A DNA stretch of 64,000 nucleotides from Formicarius rufipectus (Eukaryota; Chordata; Aves; Passeriformes; Formicariidae): assembly GCA_013399695.1 (NCBI GenBank), contig VXAU01001100.1:682001-746000 (forward strand), given 5' to 3'. A model generated the notes under the pieces. That model was not told the DNA's origin. It saw nothing but the letters and a program-made list of their open reading frames with translations, and ran no database searches. The position numbers and the translations under genes are program-made. Positions 37,559 to 51,545 of this stretch are shown one piece after another. How positions within the stretch are numbered: position 1 is the first letter of the stretch; every line of letters starts with the position of its first letter.

Positions 37559-38097
37559 TTGTCCCTAGATCCACTTCAATCCTGAAAAAAGAAAATAGGA
37601 AGAAACTTACTTGATACATTTTCTTAGTTCATTCATTTCTCAAATATTACTGTATATGTAAATTAAAACAATCTAATCAAAGACATATATTCCACAGTAA
37701 AAGAGAGGTCAGACGAACAGTAAGTTTATAACACTCCAAACAAAACTAGATAAAAATGACCAAAGAAAGTATATTGGAGAAAGCCTTATGTTTCCTTAAG
37801 TCATGATTTTAGCCAAAACTCTCAGTGGCTTTAATTTCCAAGCTGCTACTTGAGCACACTAAATCCCAACTGCTTTAACTAGTGTTCAGAGCCCTTTATC
37901 TATCAGTGCCCTGCATTTGTAAAGGTAAACTTTTCAGAAGTTACTGAGCACAAACATTGCCAGCATTTCAAACTGGATTTCCCAGGGATACTATGCAAGA
38001 TTTGAACAATAACACAAAAAAAAGTCCAAGACCATTACAAAATTTGAATATGTATTTCTTCAAAGGTTTCATATAAATACATGACTAGCTTAGTTAT

Positions 38098-38527
38098 GAG
38101 GGCCACACAGATAAACAGAGGGCTGGAGCACCTCTCCTATGAAAACAGGCTGAGAGAGTTGGGGTTGTTCAAGCTGGAGAACAGAAGGCTCTGGGGAGAC
38201 CTTATAGCAGTCTTCCGGTACCTAAGGGGGTACTGGGGGGCTACAAGAAAGCTGGAGAGAGACTTTTCACAAGCATGCCCAGCATAGGACCAGATTTCAA
38301 ACTAAACAAGGAGAGATTTAGATGTTAGAAAGAAACTCTTTACTCAGAGGGTGGTGAGGCACTGTTGCAGGTTGCCCAGAAAAGGTGTGGTTGCCCACTC
38401 CCTGAAAGTGTTAAAGGCCAAGCTGGATGGGGATTGGAGCAACCTGACCTAATAGGTGACACAGCAGGGAGGCTGGAACTAGATATCTTAAAAGGTACCT
38501 TCCAACTCAAACCATTCTATGACTTTA
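38098..38527 (+). mobile_element. CR1 LINE 3' end, relatively young copy
   Basis: Close to the classic avian CR1 3' end: CAGAGGGCTGGAGCACCTCT near 38117, GAGAGTTGGGGTTGTTCAAG near 38153, GGTGGTGAGGCACTG near 38351, AAGCTGGATGGGG near 38420, then CCATTCTATGACTTTAT at the tail. About 430 bp, 5'-truncated, antisense to KLF12. ORF2 C-terminal codons are recognisable but broken by stops and a frameshift. It sits about 0.5 kb upstream of exon 2 on the gene's sense strand. No convincing target-site duplication was seen. Confidence 0.95.
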
Positions 38528-39324
38528 TATTAATCTATAAAAGGAAAAGCATATAGACATTTAAATATTATGATTTTTGGAGGTTCCTTCAGGTTTAAGA
38601 AAATATACACATCCATTAGTCCAAGTTTTTTTCAAATCCTCAGAAGGAAAAAAAAAACAAACTTCAGATGTCAAAAATTTAAGTAGACAGTATGTCTTAA
38701 ACCTCTTGCCAGAATATGTGGATGTATCTGGAAGCAAATGCTACTTACATATGTCTCTTCTAATAATGGAAATTGTGTGAAGCCAAAAATCTGAATCTGC
38801 TGTCAGTGTTATTATAAACAATCTGTTATTTTTCTATCATTCAAAATAAGGTCATCCTTCAAACAGCAGTAGAGCATCACCTGCCTGATTTTAAACCACA
38901 TTCTAGTATTTCATTACTGTTGTATATACGACAACATGGCAGGTTTCCAAACACTACACAAACTTTTACACTGAAAACAAGACAAGAAGCTTCCATAAGA
39001 ATATAAAAATAGTCCATTCATATACTGTATTACTATTACGCTGACTAAACACCATGCACTTAAATTTTATTTCTAAGAAAACATTAAGTTTAATAGAAAA
39101 AAGTAAATTCCAAATATTTGTATGAACCATAAAAAAGCTGCAAAATCACCACAAACACTGAGGTAACTAAATGTAACTAAGTACTCTAGAGGCTGAGAGC
39201 ATGCTAACTGATGTAGGCCATTTACCTGGTCTCTCATGCATCTTGTAGACAATCTTTCCCTTTTGTTATTTCATCTCCCTGAGCATTAGTTGGACTGCTT
39301 CAAAATTTTCATTTCATGAAACAG

Positions 39325-39419
39325 GGTTTTTTTTTGTTTGTGGTTTTTTTTGTTTTTTGTTTGTTTGTTTGGTTGGTTGGTTTTTTTGGGGTTTTTTTTG
39401 GTTTTTGGTTTTTTTTTTC
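39325..39419. repeat. T/G-rich low-complexity tract (~95 bp)
   Basis: Plus strand made almost only of T with G interruptions (TTTGTTTG, GGTTGGTTGG, TTTTTTGGGG units). The apparent ORFs on either strand here are composition artefacts. Confidence 0.9.
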
Positions 39420-42400
39420 CAATTGCACACTTAAAGAACAACCCTTGTATTTCTGGCTGCTCTTTTCTCTAGGCTCATGTCCAAAAATGGGACAACTGAA
39501 CCACATTTTCCCATATCCTGGACTTGCACGATGCAGTCATCTAACCTGAACAGAAAATGACTTAGTCATCACGGTTTTTTTAATTAAACACAATGTATCC
39601 AAGAGCTTCATGGAGTCTCTGTGACAGGAAGACAGAGTTTGACCTATAACTGCTTTCAGTTCTCCAGGTTTTCTCATCATTACTCCTCTCTACATGCACA
39701 CAGACACATGCTCCTACAACACAGCTTAGCTTCAAGTTACACACCAAGGCTGGAGTCCTATTACCTTACGGTGGCTATGGTGACACAGCAAACAGGGATA
39801 TGTATTTCTGAACTGCTAACAAACCACTACCCAACCAGACACAGCTGCAGATGCCTTTGCATTATTAAATCAGGTCCAACAGCCCTCCTCATGGTAAAGC
39901 CACTTCGTTACCAATGATAAGTAACTGGATTTTCTAACTTATTCTCTTCAGGCTTGCATAAATTAACAAGCACTGAATTTCCCACATCCTTGTACCACTG
40001 GCGTGTTCTCCTCCCTTTCAGGCTAGAAGAGCCTAAGATTAAGAGTAAACTGTTCATCTGAAAATTACATTTAACTAGTAACTTTGCAAATCTTTGGCCT
40101 GAATTTCAAAAGAGCTGAAAAGCTTTGACTTCATACAAAATGCACGTGAAACACAAGACCATCCATCCTTACAGATCTGGTGCATCATTCTGCCACAGTA
40201 TCTTAATGTGAAAATTCAGTTTCTACTATCAGAAATATGAAAGCAGACATCAAAAGTATAAATAGAAGCACCTTCCCCTTTGCATCAAGCAGGCTTTATA
40301 CTAGAAGAAAATCTAGCCAACAAGACAACTACACTAATATTCCTGATCCAAAAAGGTCAAAAAGGCTCTTTAAGTAATCACAGAACAAAGTGTCTAAAAA
40401 ATCATCAGATTCAACCAAAAGAATGAAATTCAAGTAGCAAACAGAATTATGTCCACTGCCAGCCAAAGAATAACTATTATCTTAAAATAGTGTTTACAGA
40501 CTCCAGGAGTTTATCAAGCTTATGAATGTCACCAAACATTAGATTCCTTCTCCTACAGCAGGAGGAAATCAAAAATTTCAACACCTAGTTCATTTTGAAA
40601 CCCTGTCTTAGAGCAAATGTCCTGGGAGCCCCACCCTGACCAGCATGCCCAGCCACTGGCAGAGATGAGCAAGACTCATGTACCAGATTAAGACCCATGT
40701 AAAGAGTTTTGGGACAATCATGCTGACTGCATTTCTAGATAAACAGAGGCCCCTATGTGTGCAATTATCCACATCTCTGAATAAAACATTTTTGAACATA
40801 AAAATCCATGTTAATTCATTTAAAAAAACAAGCCCACACCAGTATCACTTTCACTTCTCTTTCACATATTGGTAATTTTTAACTCAATTCATGTTAATAC
40901 AGTTACAAATTACTCCATGTGCTATTTTTACCCTTTTCTAATTCAGATAGGTATAGGAACATGCATTTGGAAAAGACCAAATCATTTGCACAGTTAAGTC
41001 ATTTGGTGAATCAGGATTTTTCACTTTCACCTCTACAAAACAAACCACTTATTTGGGCATAACCATCCTTCTTAGTCACCTTCTTAAACAACTTATTTTT
41101 AAAGTACACGTTTTTCTTCTTGAAATCCCTTAAATCTGCTTTTTGACTTCTGCAATTGCTTTCAAATGCCCTGAGTCACACCAACCTTTCCTGAAGACAG
41201 AGCATGACTTCTCCAAAACTCATGAAGATCACCCTGACTCGGCTGAGGCAGGATCACTGAAAGCACAGTTTCACCACCACTCACTGACAAAAGACCACAG
41301 GTTATCCTCAATTCAGTGTTGAGGATAACTACATTTATAATAATAGTAGACATACACTTGTCCTCTAAATTTCTGATTCTTGCAAGGAAATCTGTAAACT
41401 GCATAAAGCAGACATTTTGCTGAAGCTACAGATAAAGTATACATTAATCCCCAGGCTATAGATCCACAACAGTCCTTGACATATAAAATTTTTATCGGAC
41501 AGGAGATGCTGAAATTCAGTGCAGTACTGCACTGAATCAGTGTATCCCAAAATGTGTCTCGACTGTACTTCAAGCACCTACCTCTCCCAACTTTAGTCCT
41601 AAGGGACCTCTGAAAACTAATTGCCATGTATTATTGTAACTGAAACTAGTCAATACACTTTGCCTCAAAGCTGTCTGTAAAAAACGTTTAAAAATTTTCA
41701 ATTTCAACGTAAGGCACTGTCCCACCAGCAGACATCACAAGCTGCAAGATGAACAAAGCCTGAAACACATTCAGTTTAGGTTAAATGTAACTGCCATATA
41801 TTTTATAGACCTCACAGGACCAAAGGATCACTTGCTATGCATTCTATTACTCTCACTAAACAACTGTGATCATAAGGGTTATTCTGTCTCCAGTTAAAGT
41901 TTTTGCTAGTCTTTGATCATGGTTCCTGTTCAAACAAGGCAGTTACTTGCATCAGGAGGCCAGCCCTCTGAATTAGCATCTTCGTTGCTTCACTGTAACA
42001 ACAAAACAAAAATACCTTAAGTTGCTCAAAATATTTCTGAAAATTAACTTAATGCTTCAAGTTCTGGTTTTCACAGATATTTTAACAGAAGTGAAGAGAA
42101 GCAGGAGGCAGAGAGTGGGACGCTTGTCACTAGGTGATACCTAGCTCTCTTGAACTCCTACAGACTGAAATATTTATCCAGACTCCCACAAAGAATGACA
42201 TCTACAATAGAGAAAGGAGACACACACGTGTACTGAAATACATCATGATTCACAGTAAGAAGCAGAGCTCTGTCACCAGCTCAACTGCTAGGGCACCTAG
42301 GATGAGGAGGCTGCAGTCTGGGATGGGGGTGTTGCAGCTCCTCCTGAACATCTAGCCCAATTCCACCTGAGCCTTATGGGATGATGCCCCAACACATTTA

Positions 42401-43444
42401 CATCAAACCAGAACAATCACAACACCACTGGGACACAGAGGCACAAGAAAATGTATCCTCGGCTCACCCGACCATATAGCAGCAGGTTTTTTCTGTTCCT
42501 TGGGTTTCTCCCCCCTCAAACCACTATACTCTGACAGCAGGTTTCCACACAAAAAAGCAAGCAGTTGGCCAAATGTGGATGAACAATTAATTAACTGAAC
42601 ACACAACCTTCCCACTATGTCACTCCCCCTCCTCACTTTAGAAGGTTTACTGTATCACTAAACTCTCAAGAAGTGCTTACACAGTCCTTCAGTAAAGGCT
42701 TAGAGGAATAAACATTCTTCTTCACAGGGTCTTTTATTTGACATTAATGAATTACTCTTAACTGAAAAGCTTGAAGGATGAGTCCCAGACCTTCTGAGTC
42801 TTCAAGATGAATTCCAGGAACAATTTGTTCTCCCTACAACTTACAGGTCTAGTTTGACAACAATACTGGATAAAGTTTCAGAGAAAGTTGATGCCTTTCA
42901 GTAACACAAAACCCTGAAACTGCGTCAACGTACGCAAATGAAATCAGAAGTTGTATGTGCATGCTGATGCATTGTAAAGGTGGAAAAGGACTTAAACTCT
43001 GGAGAAATCCTTAAATGACTCAATTTCAGCAGTCAGTCCAGTAGAGTGCAACAAACTGCAGGGAGCAGAGGAAATCATACCAAAATACTACATCCTCCTT
43101 GACTTGTTATTTTAGAAGTAGTAAGCATTGACATTCAGTTGTCTGAATGGATAGCTCTGAAACCTTGATACTCCCTTCACAATTCTAGCTTCAACAGAAT
43201 GACACTGCTTTTCATTAGATCCAAATAAAACAAATCATGATAAGCACAGTCACACTTCACTTCGGACAGCTTCTCTGACATACAGTTCATGTTACAGTGC
43301 ACACACACAGCACGTCTGTTAGTTCACCACCGTATACTCGCTCACAACTCAAACTCACATATCAGAGCTACAATTTTATTTACCTGCCTGTGGACAAAGT
43401 CAAAGGACTCAGAGAGTCTTTTGTTGGTACGAGAACTACAGCAT

Positions 43445-43445
<1 letters not shown>

Positions 43446-43475
<30 letters not shown>

Positions 43476-43492
43476 TACATACATATACACAT
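43446..43492. repeat. Compound microsatellite (TA)n(CA)n(CATA)n
   Basis: About 15 bases of TA repeat, then about 14 of CA repeat, then CATACATACATATACACA. Likely length-variable. Confidence 0.95.
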
Positions 43493-46400
43493 GTCTGTGT
43501 TAACATAAAAACATGCACATATACAGTCATGTATTTTTTGTGAATTAATTTATTTTTGTAAATAATTGTCTAAAAGAATCTGCTGAGAGCATACTTTCTG
43601 ATGTATTATTCAAAACACAGGCTTTCAGCCAAGCTGTTAAATGTAACTTTCTGAACCCATAAAGAACTCCAATTTTTTTAAAAAGCCATCTTTTCCCCTT
43701 CAGACTTCATTTTACCCCTGACTTTATTCAGCAAAACAGTGTCTGTTACTCTCCAGATGATTATCCAAGATTTGTACTGTTTAGGGCTTACGAACATCTG
43801 AAAAAAAACAACTATGAACTAGCAATGTTTAAAACTGGATATCCCTAATTTCAGGTTGGGATTATGTATATTGTGTTTCTGCATTTTGTTTGTACTTCAG
43901 CTAAAACAAATGGGATTAAATGTACTAAACGTGAAGTCAAACTGAAAATTAAAAGGACTGTAACTCCACAGAAAAACAGCTTGTGCTTCAAGCAGGGTAA
44001 GAGGGAAGAGATTTTTCAGTGAATCTTCCATACCATCACAGTGGGGGTAAGAGATAAAAACCAGTTTCTCCAGCAGATCTTCTGTCAGGAGACTAGACTG
44101 ACACTATAGACATTGCACAGAAAAAGACTTGAGCATAGGTTTCCTACTCTTATTTTGCCCTGATAATATGGATTAGCATTATCAAATGCTATCACCCATT
44201 CCCTCTGTTCTAGTTTAATGCCCTTACTCAAGCAAGGTTTATGCTCAGTCCAGAATCAAGCCAACTCTGCCTGCAGTACAGGAAGTACTACTTAGTCTCT
44301 CTATCCACAGTTGCAATATGATCTTTTATATTCTAAGCCATTCAAAAATAAAACAAGGATTTCCATTTTCTGTTAGAAGACTACTGAATCCTAGAGACCA
44401 CCAGAATACGTAATCTTCACACTAGTATGCAGTTATAAATGAAATAACCAGAGCTTAAGAACCATTTGCCTTAGGAATACTCACTGAAGCATCCAATTCC
44501 ACGTGGACGGTGCATCTGGGGTTTCTCTGTGTGATGGAAACCTCCAGACAGACTACCTCATCTAAGGGAAGGTGGATGAACGCCTAAGGCCTCACGCTCC
44601 AAGTCTAAAGGAATGAGCACAACTTCATTGCACATCTGTGCCGAAATCTGCTCTCGGTCAACCCAGCTGTAGTGAGCACTGCTACCAGTGGTTTAGCCTA
44701 CAAGAAAGTCTAAGATACATGAGAGTCTGAAACAGACTAATGCTACCACAGATAGAAAATTCTACCCTTATGTGACTTAGAACTTCGGAAAGAGACTCCT
44801 CATAGTTGACTTCAGCGGGAACACCAGGACAACAGAAAAATTAGAGAGGCAGGGAAAAACCTAACACTATTTGAATGTGCTAACTTATATAAACCCTGGC
44901 AAGTTTTCTCCTTTTAGTCTGTGCAAGATGTTGTAGAAAAGTTAGAGAACGGCACAAACCACTATCCCACTGTGGACAAAACAACGTGTAGCTTTGCCTT
45001 CACCACAGTGTCAAGTGCGCTATGCCAACTTTCACAGCAAAACCACTTAAATAATAAGCAAAAACAGAGAAGTCGTGTCCATTAAACTTCCTTTTAAAGA
45101 GGGAACCAACTTGTTCCCACAGGCAGCAGAAAAAGTTAAACAAGCTGTAAGTTTATACATCACCAGAAGGTGGTTTTAAGATCAGTGTTGATGGCTCTGC
45201 AGCTGGCACAGGCAGCAAGTGCCAACACCTTCTTTCACTAAGCCACAGCCTGGAGATGGTCACCTCCTCTAAAGTGCCCACATGTGCAAGTTCCACCTCA
45301 CTGTGTCAATCAATGCAAATTAGCAAAAAACCAAACTGCTCCAACAAACTCCAAAACAGAGGTGACCACAAGCTTTGACTTCTATATCTAGCATAGCCAC
45401 TGCCTCTACTAGAAGACAGGTTTCCACAATTTATCCCAAAATCAGGAAAAACAAGCAAAGAAACCAAGCAAATGTTGCTCCAAACTGTGATTTACACTGA
45501 AGAAACCCAGCCATCCTAATTTCCAGACTCAGAGTTATGCTCCCAAGAAAAAAGAAAGTCACAAGCTGAATGCACTGTGTTCTGCATAGCGAGTAGTAAT
45601 GTTCAGCTCCTGCCTTTAGACAACCCACATCAAATTCCAACACTGCATTCATGATAGTTTAGACCCCTTCTTTTCCTTTCTCTTAGAAACATACCAATTT
45701 TTCCCCCTCTCCCCAAGAAAACAGCATAGTATCTACCTATGTGAATGTATAGGTACATATTCAGGTTCTAAACCAGGGGCACTACATGACACCAGTGATG
45801 TTATTAATCATTTTAAGCAGCCTATTTGGCTGGCATCCTACAAATGTGGGTGATGAGTGTCTGTGTTAATAGGAAAGTACACTCTCTTAAATTGATCAAT
45901 TGACCACAAGTGTTTCAATTAATAATTTTCAATGTCTTTCCTCCTAGCCTATTCTATCCTTTCTTGAAGGTGCAGATCCGCATTATTATTAATAATTATC
46001 CCCCTGCATATCGTAAGTAAACGGCTCAGAAAAGGGAGAAATCCCAAATCTGTAAATAAAATACTCCCATCAGGTACTGACTAGCATGAAACAGCTTCAC
46101 TACCAGATTCAGCAGCTACAAATCTTTTAGTAGTAATCTGAAATCAAGAAAGTCACTGAACTGTACCCATGCTCTTCATGCCATTCAGAGGAACAAGGAG
46201 AATAAAATTTACCCCAGTACTATTCCTGGAGAATTTCCACTAAAAACTGTCCATCCCAGCATTTCAAGTTTCCCAGCACATGGTAATGATCAGTACAAGC
46301 CACGATTAACCTTAGAAAATGGTACATGTGTTTGGAAATCCACCCAATATGTACCTGGTCATACCCCATCAGCCTCCCGAGGCCTCGTTGTTTCTCTCCT

Positions 46401-47303
46401 TGTTCCAACAGCCCTCTTATACTTGACAAGATACTCAGTTGGTCTGGTTATTTCCTCGTTCTTGCTTAGACAGGAAGATATTTGCTTCTCCCCTACCTGA
46501 TGGTTCCCCTATCACTCAAGGGTTTTGTTCTGGACAGGGACAGTTGAGGAATAATTTATTATTTCATGAATATTCCAAGATCGGATTAATCTGTAAATCT
46601 GACTACACACTGAAGTGCAAAAACCAAAAGTAGACTGATTTCAAAGGTAATTTGTACTTTCCACTCTCTTAGTGAGATGAACTCAGCAGCCTGCAGCACT
46701 TGCCATCTGCAAGCAGTAAGCCAGGGCCATTTAATTCTGCTGACCAACATGGACACACAACCACTTTAACTGTGGCTCGGCAATTATTCACATTCACAGC
46801 CCAGAAACTGTGGCCTGAAGAGCAACTTCAGCAGATAAAGTTCTTGCCAGGACACCTACACCTGTGCTAACTGTCCTTCATGGCTCTGCAGCTGAAGAAG
46901 AAAGAGGCAACGTGAGGGCCTGAGTCACTGCCACCGCAGCCAGACTGGCAACTACTTTTGGTTAAAAAGTATTTTAAATAAAACAGGACTTAATTGTCTG
47001 CAAAGCAAAGGGTACTACAAGTTTTAAGAACTTTGTTTTTTTTAAACAAGTCTTGGGTTCCTTTGTTCTCCTGAACAAACTCTTTAAATTCTAAGACCTA
47101 AGAAGTCATCATTTTCAATGGAGCCAGGCTGACTTGGAAAAATCATTCAATTTTTACAAGAGCTTGGAGGGGAAAAAAAAGAAAAAAGGAAAGCAAAAAA
47201 AGTAACTTGAACAGGTTAAATACTATTGTCAAGCAGAAACTGGTGGCACCACCCATGCTAAGCTTCCTCTATACCAAAGCTCATCGCTTACATGAACATC
47301 ACC

Positions 47304-47320
47304 AAAAAAAAAAAAAAAAA
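47304..47320. repeat. A17 homopolymer
   Basis: Uninterrupted A-run with unique sequence on both sides. Confidence 0.95.
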
Positions 47321-49879
47321 CTTACAAAAATCAGAAACTGAGGATGGTAAGGAAGTAGCATTGCTTGGTTTATTAAATTAGAGACAAAAACACTATAAAG
47401 AAAAAATCTTGCATTTCATGGAGCAACACACAATTGTAAAGACCAAGGACTTTCACTCAGCTTGGCCAGGCTGCAGATCCAGTAACTCTGTCTCACCCCA
47501 GTGAAACAAATCAACCCCAAATTTATGTTCCCGCCATTCCTATTACAACCTACCAATTGGACTCATTGTATTTAATTATCTTTCAGCAAAGAGGGTGTAA
47601 TAAATAAATTAATAGATACCATTAATCAGTAATTTAATAACAATAAGAGACACAAATACCAAAGGTAATTATTACTGAGGAGAAACTTTCTCTTGCCCCC
47701 CTCATCAGTACTGCAGGTGCAGCAAAAACAATGTGACAATACGCATACTGTTTTTAAATAAGCACACCTTTGGCTAGCCTCAAAGGCTTCTACCCAAGAC
47801 ACACAAAACCGTGCTTACTTGACCATCATGATCCATAACCCCTACAAACTGTCCTGACTCAGAACAACACAAATTACATGAACAATTAGACAGACCACTT
47901 CTGAGGATTCAGTTCAACAGCTCCTCAACAGTCAAAGCTTTTGTTTTACTATCAACTCCCTTTGATTACTTTTTTGATTTGCAGGTAACATCTGACATGG
48001 TACATGACTTTAAATGCTTAACAAAGTGGTTTAACTGGCAACAGGAGATACGTTTGCTGAGCATTCACCTGGGGCTATACCCATCATCATCATAATGTCA
48101 GGAACACACTTATCCGGTATTCTGAAATTATGAGGAAGATCCTAAATTATATTAACTACTGAAAAATATTTATGTAATTTGGTTTCATAAGAGATAGCAA
48201 ACAGCTTCTGCTTTATAATCATACCTATTTTAAGCAGTTGCCCATCATCTTACCATCAATGCCATGGAGTTCCCTCAGCTTTTTCTACCAACTGCTTCCT
48301 TTGGTGACACAGTTTCTTCTTTCCACGTTAACCAACACAGAAACATCGCAGTTGTACAGATCTCAAGCTTTCAGTGTCCTTCCATCTCTCTCAAGTTCAT
48401 GATCCCTACAGCCACCCTGGTGACACACCCACAAGTTCCTGTTCCCCCTGACACCTGGCCCAGGCATGGAAATGCCTCTCGACCTCTGGACCTCCCCCCC
48501 ACTTCCACCTCCTTCACTTCCAGGACAGGCTTCTGGTAGGCAAGTTGGCAGCCTCTCCAGCAGCTGCCCCTGTGCACACCCCTGCACTGGTGCCACAACT
48601 GGCACCTTCAGCCACAGACTTCAGAAGTGTGAGGCTGTTAACCAGACCATGCTCTTCTCACCCCATGGAGTAAGCAATCTCACATGTCATTACGTTATAT
48701 TCAGTGGTTCTAAAAGAGTTTAGAATTGTAATTTGAAATAAAGCCATACAGAGCTTACAAACCCAATGCTCCTCTGTGACTTGTCCCATTTACCCTCATC
48801 ACTCCTCTTAACACAACTCTCATCCCCTTCCCAGAGTTTCCTTTTTGTGCAGACCACTCATCTATTGACACTATTCCAACAACTCTTTCAGTTTCCCTGA
48901 AACTGCCTCTATTTCCATTAGAAAGACTAATCTTGACTTCCTCCAGCTGTTTATTAATCCACTACTATGAAAGATTTCAAGGTTGCTTTTTTGTTTGTTT
49001 GTTTTTAAATACAAAAGCTAATTATTTCTTCTGTATCTTAAACTGTGCACCTGATAATTCATTAGATACAAATATTACATAAGAGTGTTCGATATCCTGA
49101 ATTCACTGCAGTAGAGGCGGCTGGTGCTACCTGCTCCACAACACCACCGAACAGACGCTCTCCTATTTAAAAGGTTTTGTTACGAAAGAGGAAGCAATTA
49201 TAAGAGCATCACCATAGGAGCAAATTTCAGTTAGTAACACCACCACATACAATCAAAGTACTGACAGCAGTCCAGGGGCAAACAGCAAGTATCACTGCAT
49301 GTAGTAATATTAAGACATTAAGAACACTTCTATTAAAAGCAGAACTAGCTGCAATATTCTTTGTAATAAACATAACAAACAATTCACACTCTCAAAAATG
49401 AAAAAGAAAAAAAAAAGTGGCCAATGGCATCATCCTAACGATAACTCTACAGAATGCAACTCCATAGGGGTTTATTACAGTTATAATTCTGTTAAAACAA
49501 CCATTACAAATATTTATTTTTAATTAACTGTAATTTAATCTTATAATATGAAGTAGAGTTATAATGATGATTTTCATAAGACAATTAGTAAAATATTAGG
49601 AAAAAAAATGTTAGCCTCAAGGGAGGGGAGAAGGAAATCAAACCAATTTTAATATAGATGGGGAAAAGTAACGTAAGTCAATAAAAATCATAAATTTTTG
49701 GTTACACAGTTCAAGTTTTATAGATAATAAAAAAAATTTAACCACGGAAAATAAAAGTCCCCTAAGTGTACATTTACAGTTTAAAAAGAATAAAAATCAG
49801 TGTTACAGCCCTGAAGTTGAAACATGAGAAAATACAGAAGTGAAAACAATGTCTGCTCTCCTAGATTCTACATGGATTT

Positions 49880-49893
49880 AAAAAAAAAAAAAA
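49880..49893. repeat. A14 run followed by G-rich run
   Basis: A14 then GGGGGGAGGGGG. On the KLF12 sense strand this is a C-rich then T-rich pyrimidine tract with the same composition as the tract before exon 3, but no exon-like sequence follows. Confidence 0.9.
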
Positions 49894-51489
49894 GGGGGGA
49901 GGGGGCAAATTAAATAAAAGCATGCAGATATTTGTACAAACCCACACAGAAAATGTGCATCAAAGGTGCATTAAACCCCAAACTGCTCCCAGCAGAATCA
50001 TATTCAGCACAGGTTTATTTATTATCCCTCCTTAGCCCATGAGGACCAGGTACCCAACCAAAGCTTTACAGCTTGGGAGGGCTAACAGGGACAAGCTTCT
50101 TGCATTTAAGGACCACTCTCATCATCTCCATTACTTTTATTCTTAGTCCCAAACTCATGCATTACAGTCAGATTATTCTGCTTCTCCACCTGCATTTTCC
50201 AACTCAACACATGGAGGCAGCCCACTTTTCTCATCTTTCTTTCCTTTATCAACTGACCAAGTGACAATAACATCAGATCAGCCTGGAGATCCATCCGCCT
50301 GTTTGCTTCCACATCCTGCTGTGCACAGCAGGCACTCTAAAATACAAGTGTCAAGCAGTCAGGAAATCTCCACAGGCCTCTAATCTTAAGGGCATCATCA
50401 AATATGGTTAAGTCATCCTCTCGTATGGAAAAACCTCATGGACTGAGGCCAGCAGTTTAAAGGGTTTTGACAAGCGAAGAAGGATTACAACAAGCCAGCA
50501 CCATTTCAAAATGAAAAACAGAAAGGTCTGGCCTCCTAAAAAGCAAATTCACCAAAGAGCCACAAGTTTAACTGGAAACATCTTAACCTGCAGTATATCA
50601 GCAAATACAAAGTAAGCTCTTTCGAATGTACTGAAAGAAAGAATGCTCTCTTTTCTTCAGTGCTGTTTTTCTTATCAGCATTTGAAAAGAGCCCACAAGG
50701 AAACACTATACTGAATGAGTTCAGGAGGACTGTATTATCTAAATACAGAAGAACATTTGTATTAATACCCAGGGATGACATTCACAAACATCATCTTATT
50801 GTTCTGTAAATGCCTTCATAACAAACACCTCTAGACTGTACCAAGGAGGCAGAAGTCTCACAGAAGATGCTCTTGAGAAGCCTCCTGAGGCCCAGTGTGC
50901 CAGAAAGAGTGTCAGCAGTGCCACTGTGTTTTCTGAGCTTTTTCATACTTTGTACCCAGCACACTCAGCATATCACAGTTTTAGATTCAATAAAGAAGGA
51001 AAACAGATTCTCAAAATAGAAGACTGAGCAGACAGTCGTAACATGCCCTTCCCTCCTCTTGAGGAGGGCAAAGACAAGTGGCTGTGCCAAGTTCCACCTC
51101 TCTGGGGCTCAACTTTCTGCCAGTCATTCTCTCCCCTTCCATCTCCCAAGCCAGACCAAGACAAAATACTTGTCCACAGAAGTGAGGGGCATTAACACTA
51201 AATTAAACTAAGCTTCAAGCAACTGGTCAACATCAACTTGAGCCAAAGATGACACCACACTGGAGGCATTACCCCCCAAGACAATGGCATTTACTGAGAC
51301 ATTCCCAAACTGAAAGAATTTGGCAGGAAGGGCTAGCAAAACTTTTGAGAGCATCTTTCCCTTTCCTCCACTCCAGTAAGTGGTGCGCCAGATGAAGATC
51401 CTTGTCACCTGGCCCCCCCCTGCTTTCACAGTTCCTTTTTCTCTGTTGCCACCTAAAGAGAAATCAATGGAAAATTCACACAAATTGTG

Positions 51490-51545
51490 AAAATTAGGAT
51501 AGAGGAAACCTCAAGAGACCATCTAGTCTCTCCCTGGCAATTCAC
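51490..51545 (-). mobile_element. Possible CR1 3'-end relic
   Basis: GGAAACCTCAAGAGACCATC followed by TAGTCTCTCCCTGGCA resembles the reversed CR1 3' end (GGGACCTCNAGAGGTCATCT and TAGTCCAACCCCCTGC). Very worn and short. Confidence 0.4.

Larger units (their letters stand above)
37518..37581 (-). other. KLF12: KLF12 exon 2 (64 bp: 5' leader end plus start codon)
   Basis: Bounded by a very good acceptor on the sense strand (CCTATTTTCTTTTTTCAG|GATTG) and a weak donor (ATAAAA|GTTGGTTGAC, with T at +3 and G at +5). The 43 bases before the ATG are untranslated and contain two out-of-frame ATGs. Identification rests on NIHMKRK plus the in-frame junction to exon 3. The preceding non-coding exon(s) lie beyond the right edge or were not recognised. 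Confidence 0.85.

Noticed and set aside
48363..48605. GC-richer block with ORFs on both strands, considered as a first exon or CpG island
   Set aside because: Few CpG dinucleotides, no splice donor in good context, no recognisable protein.
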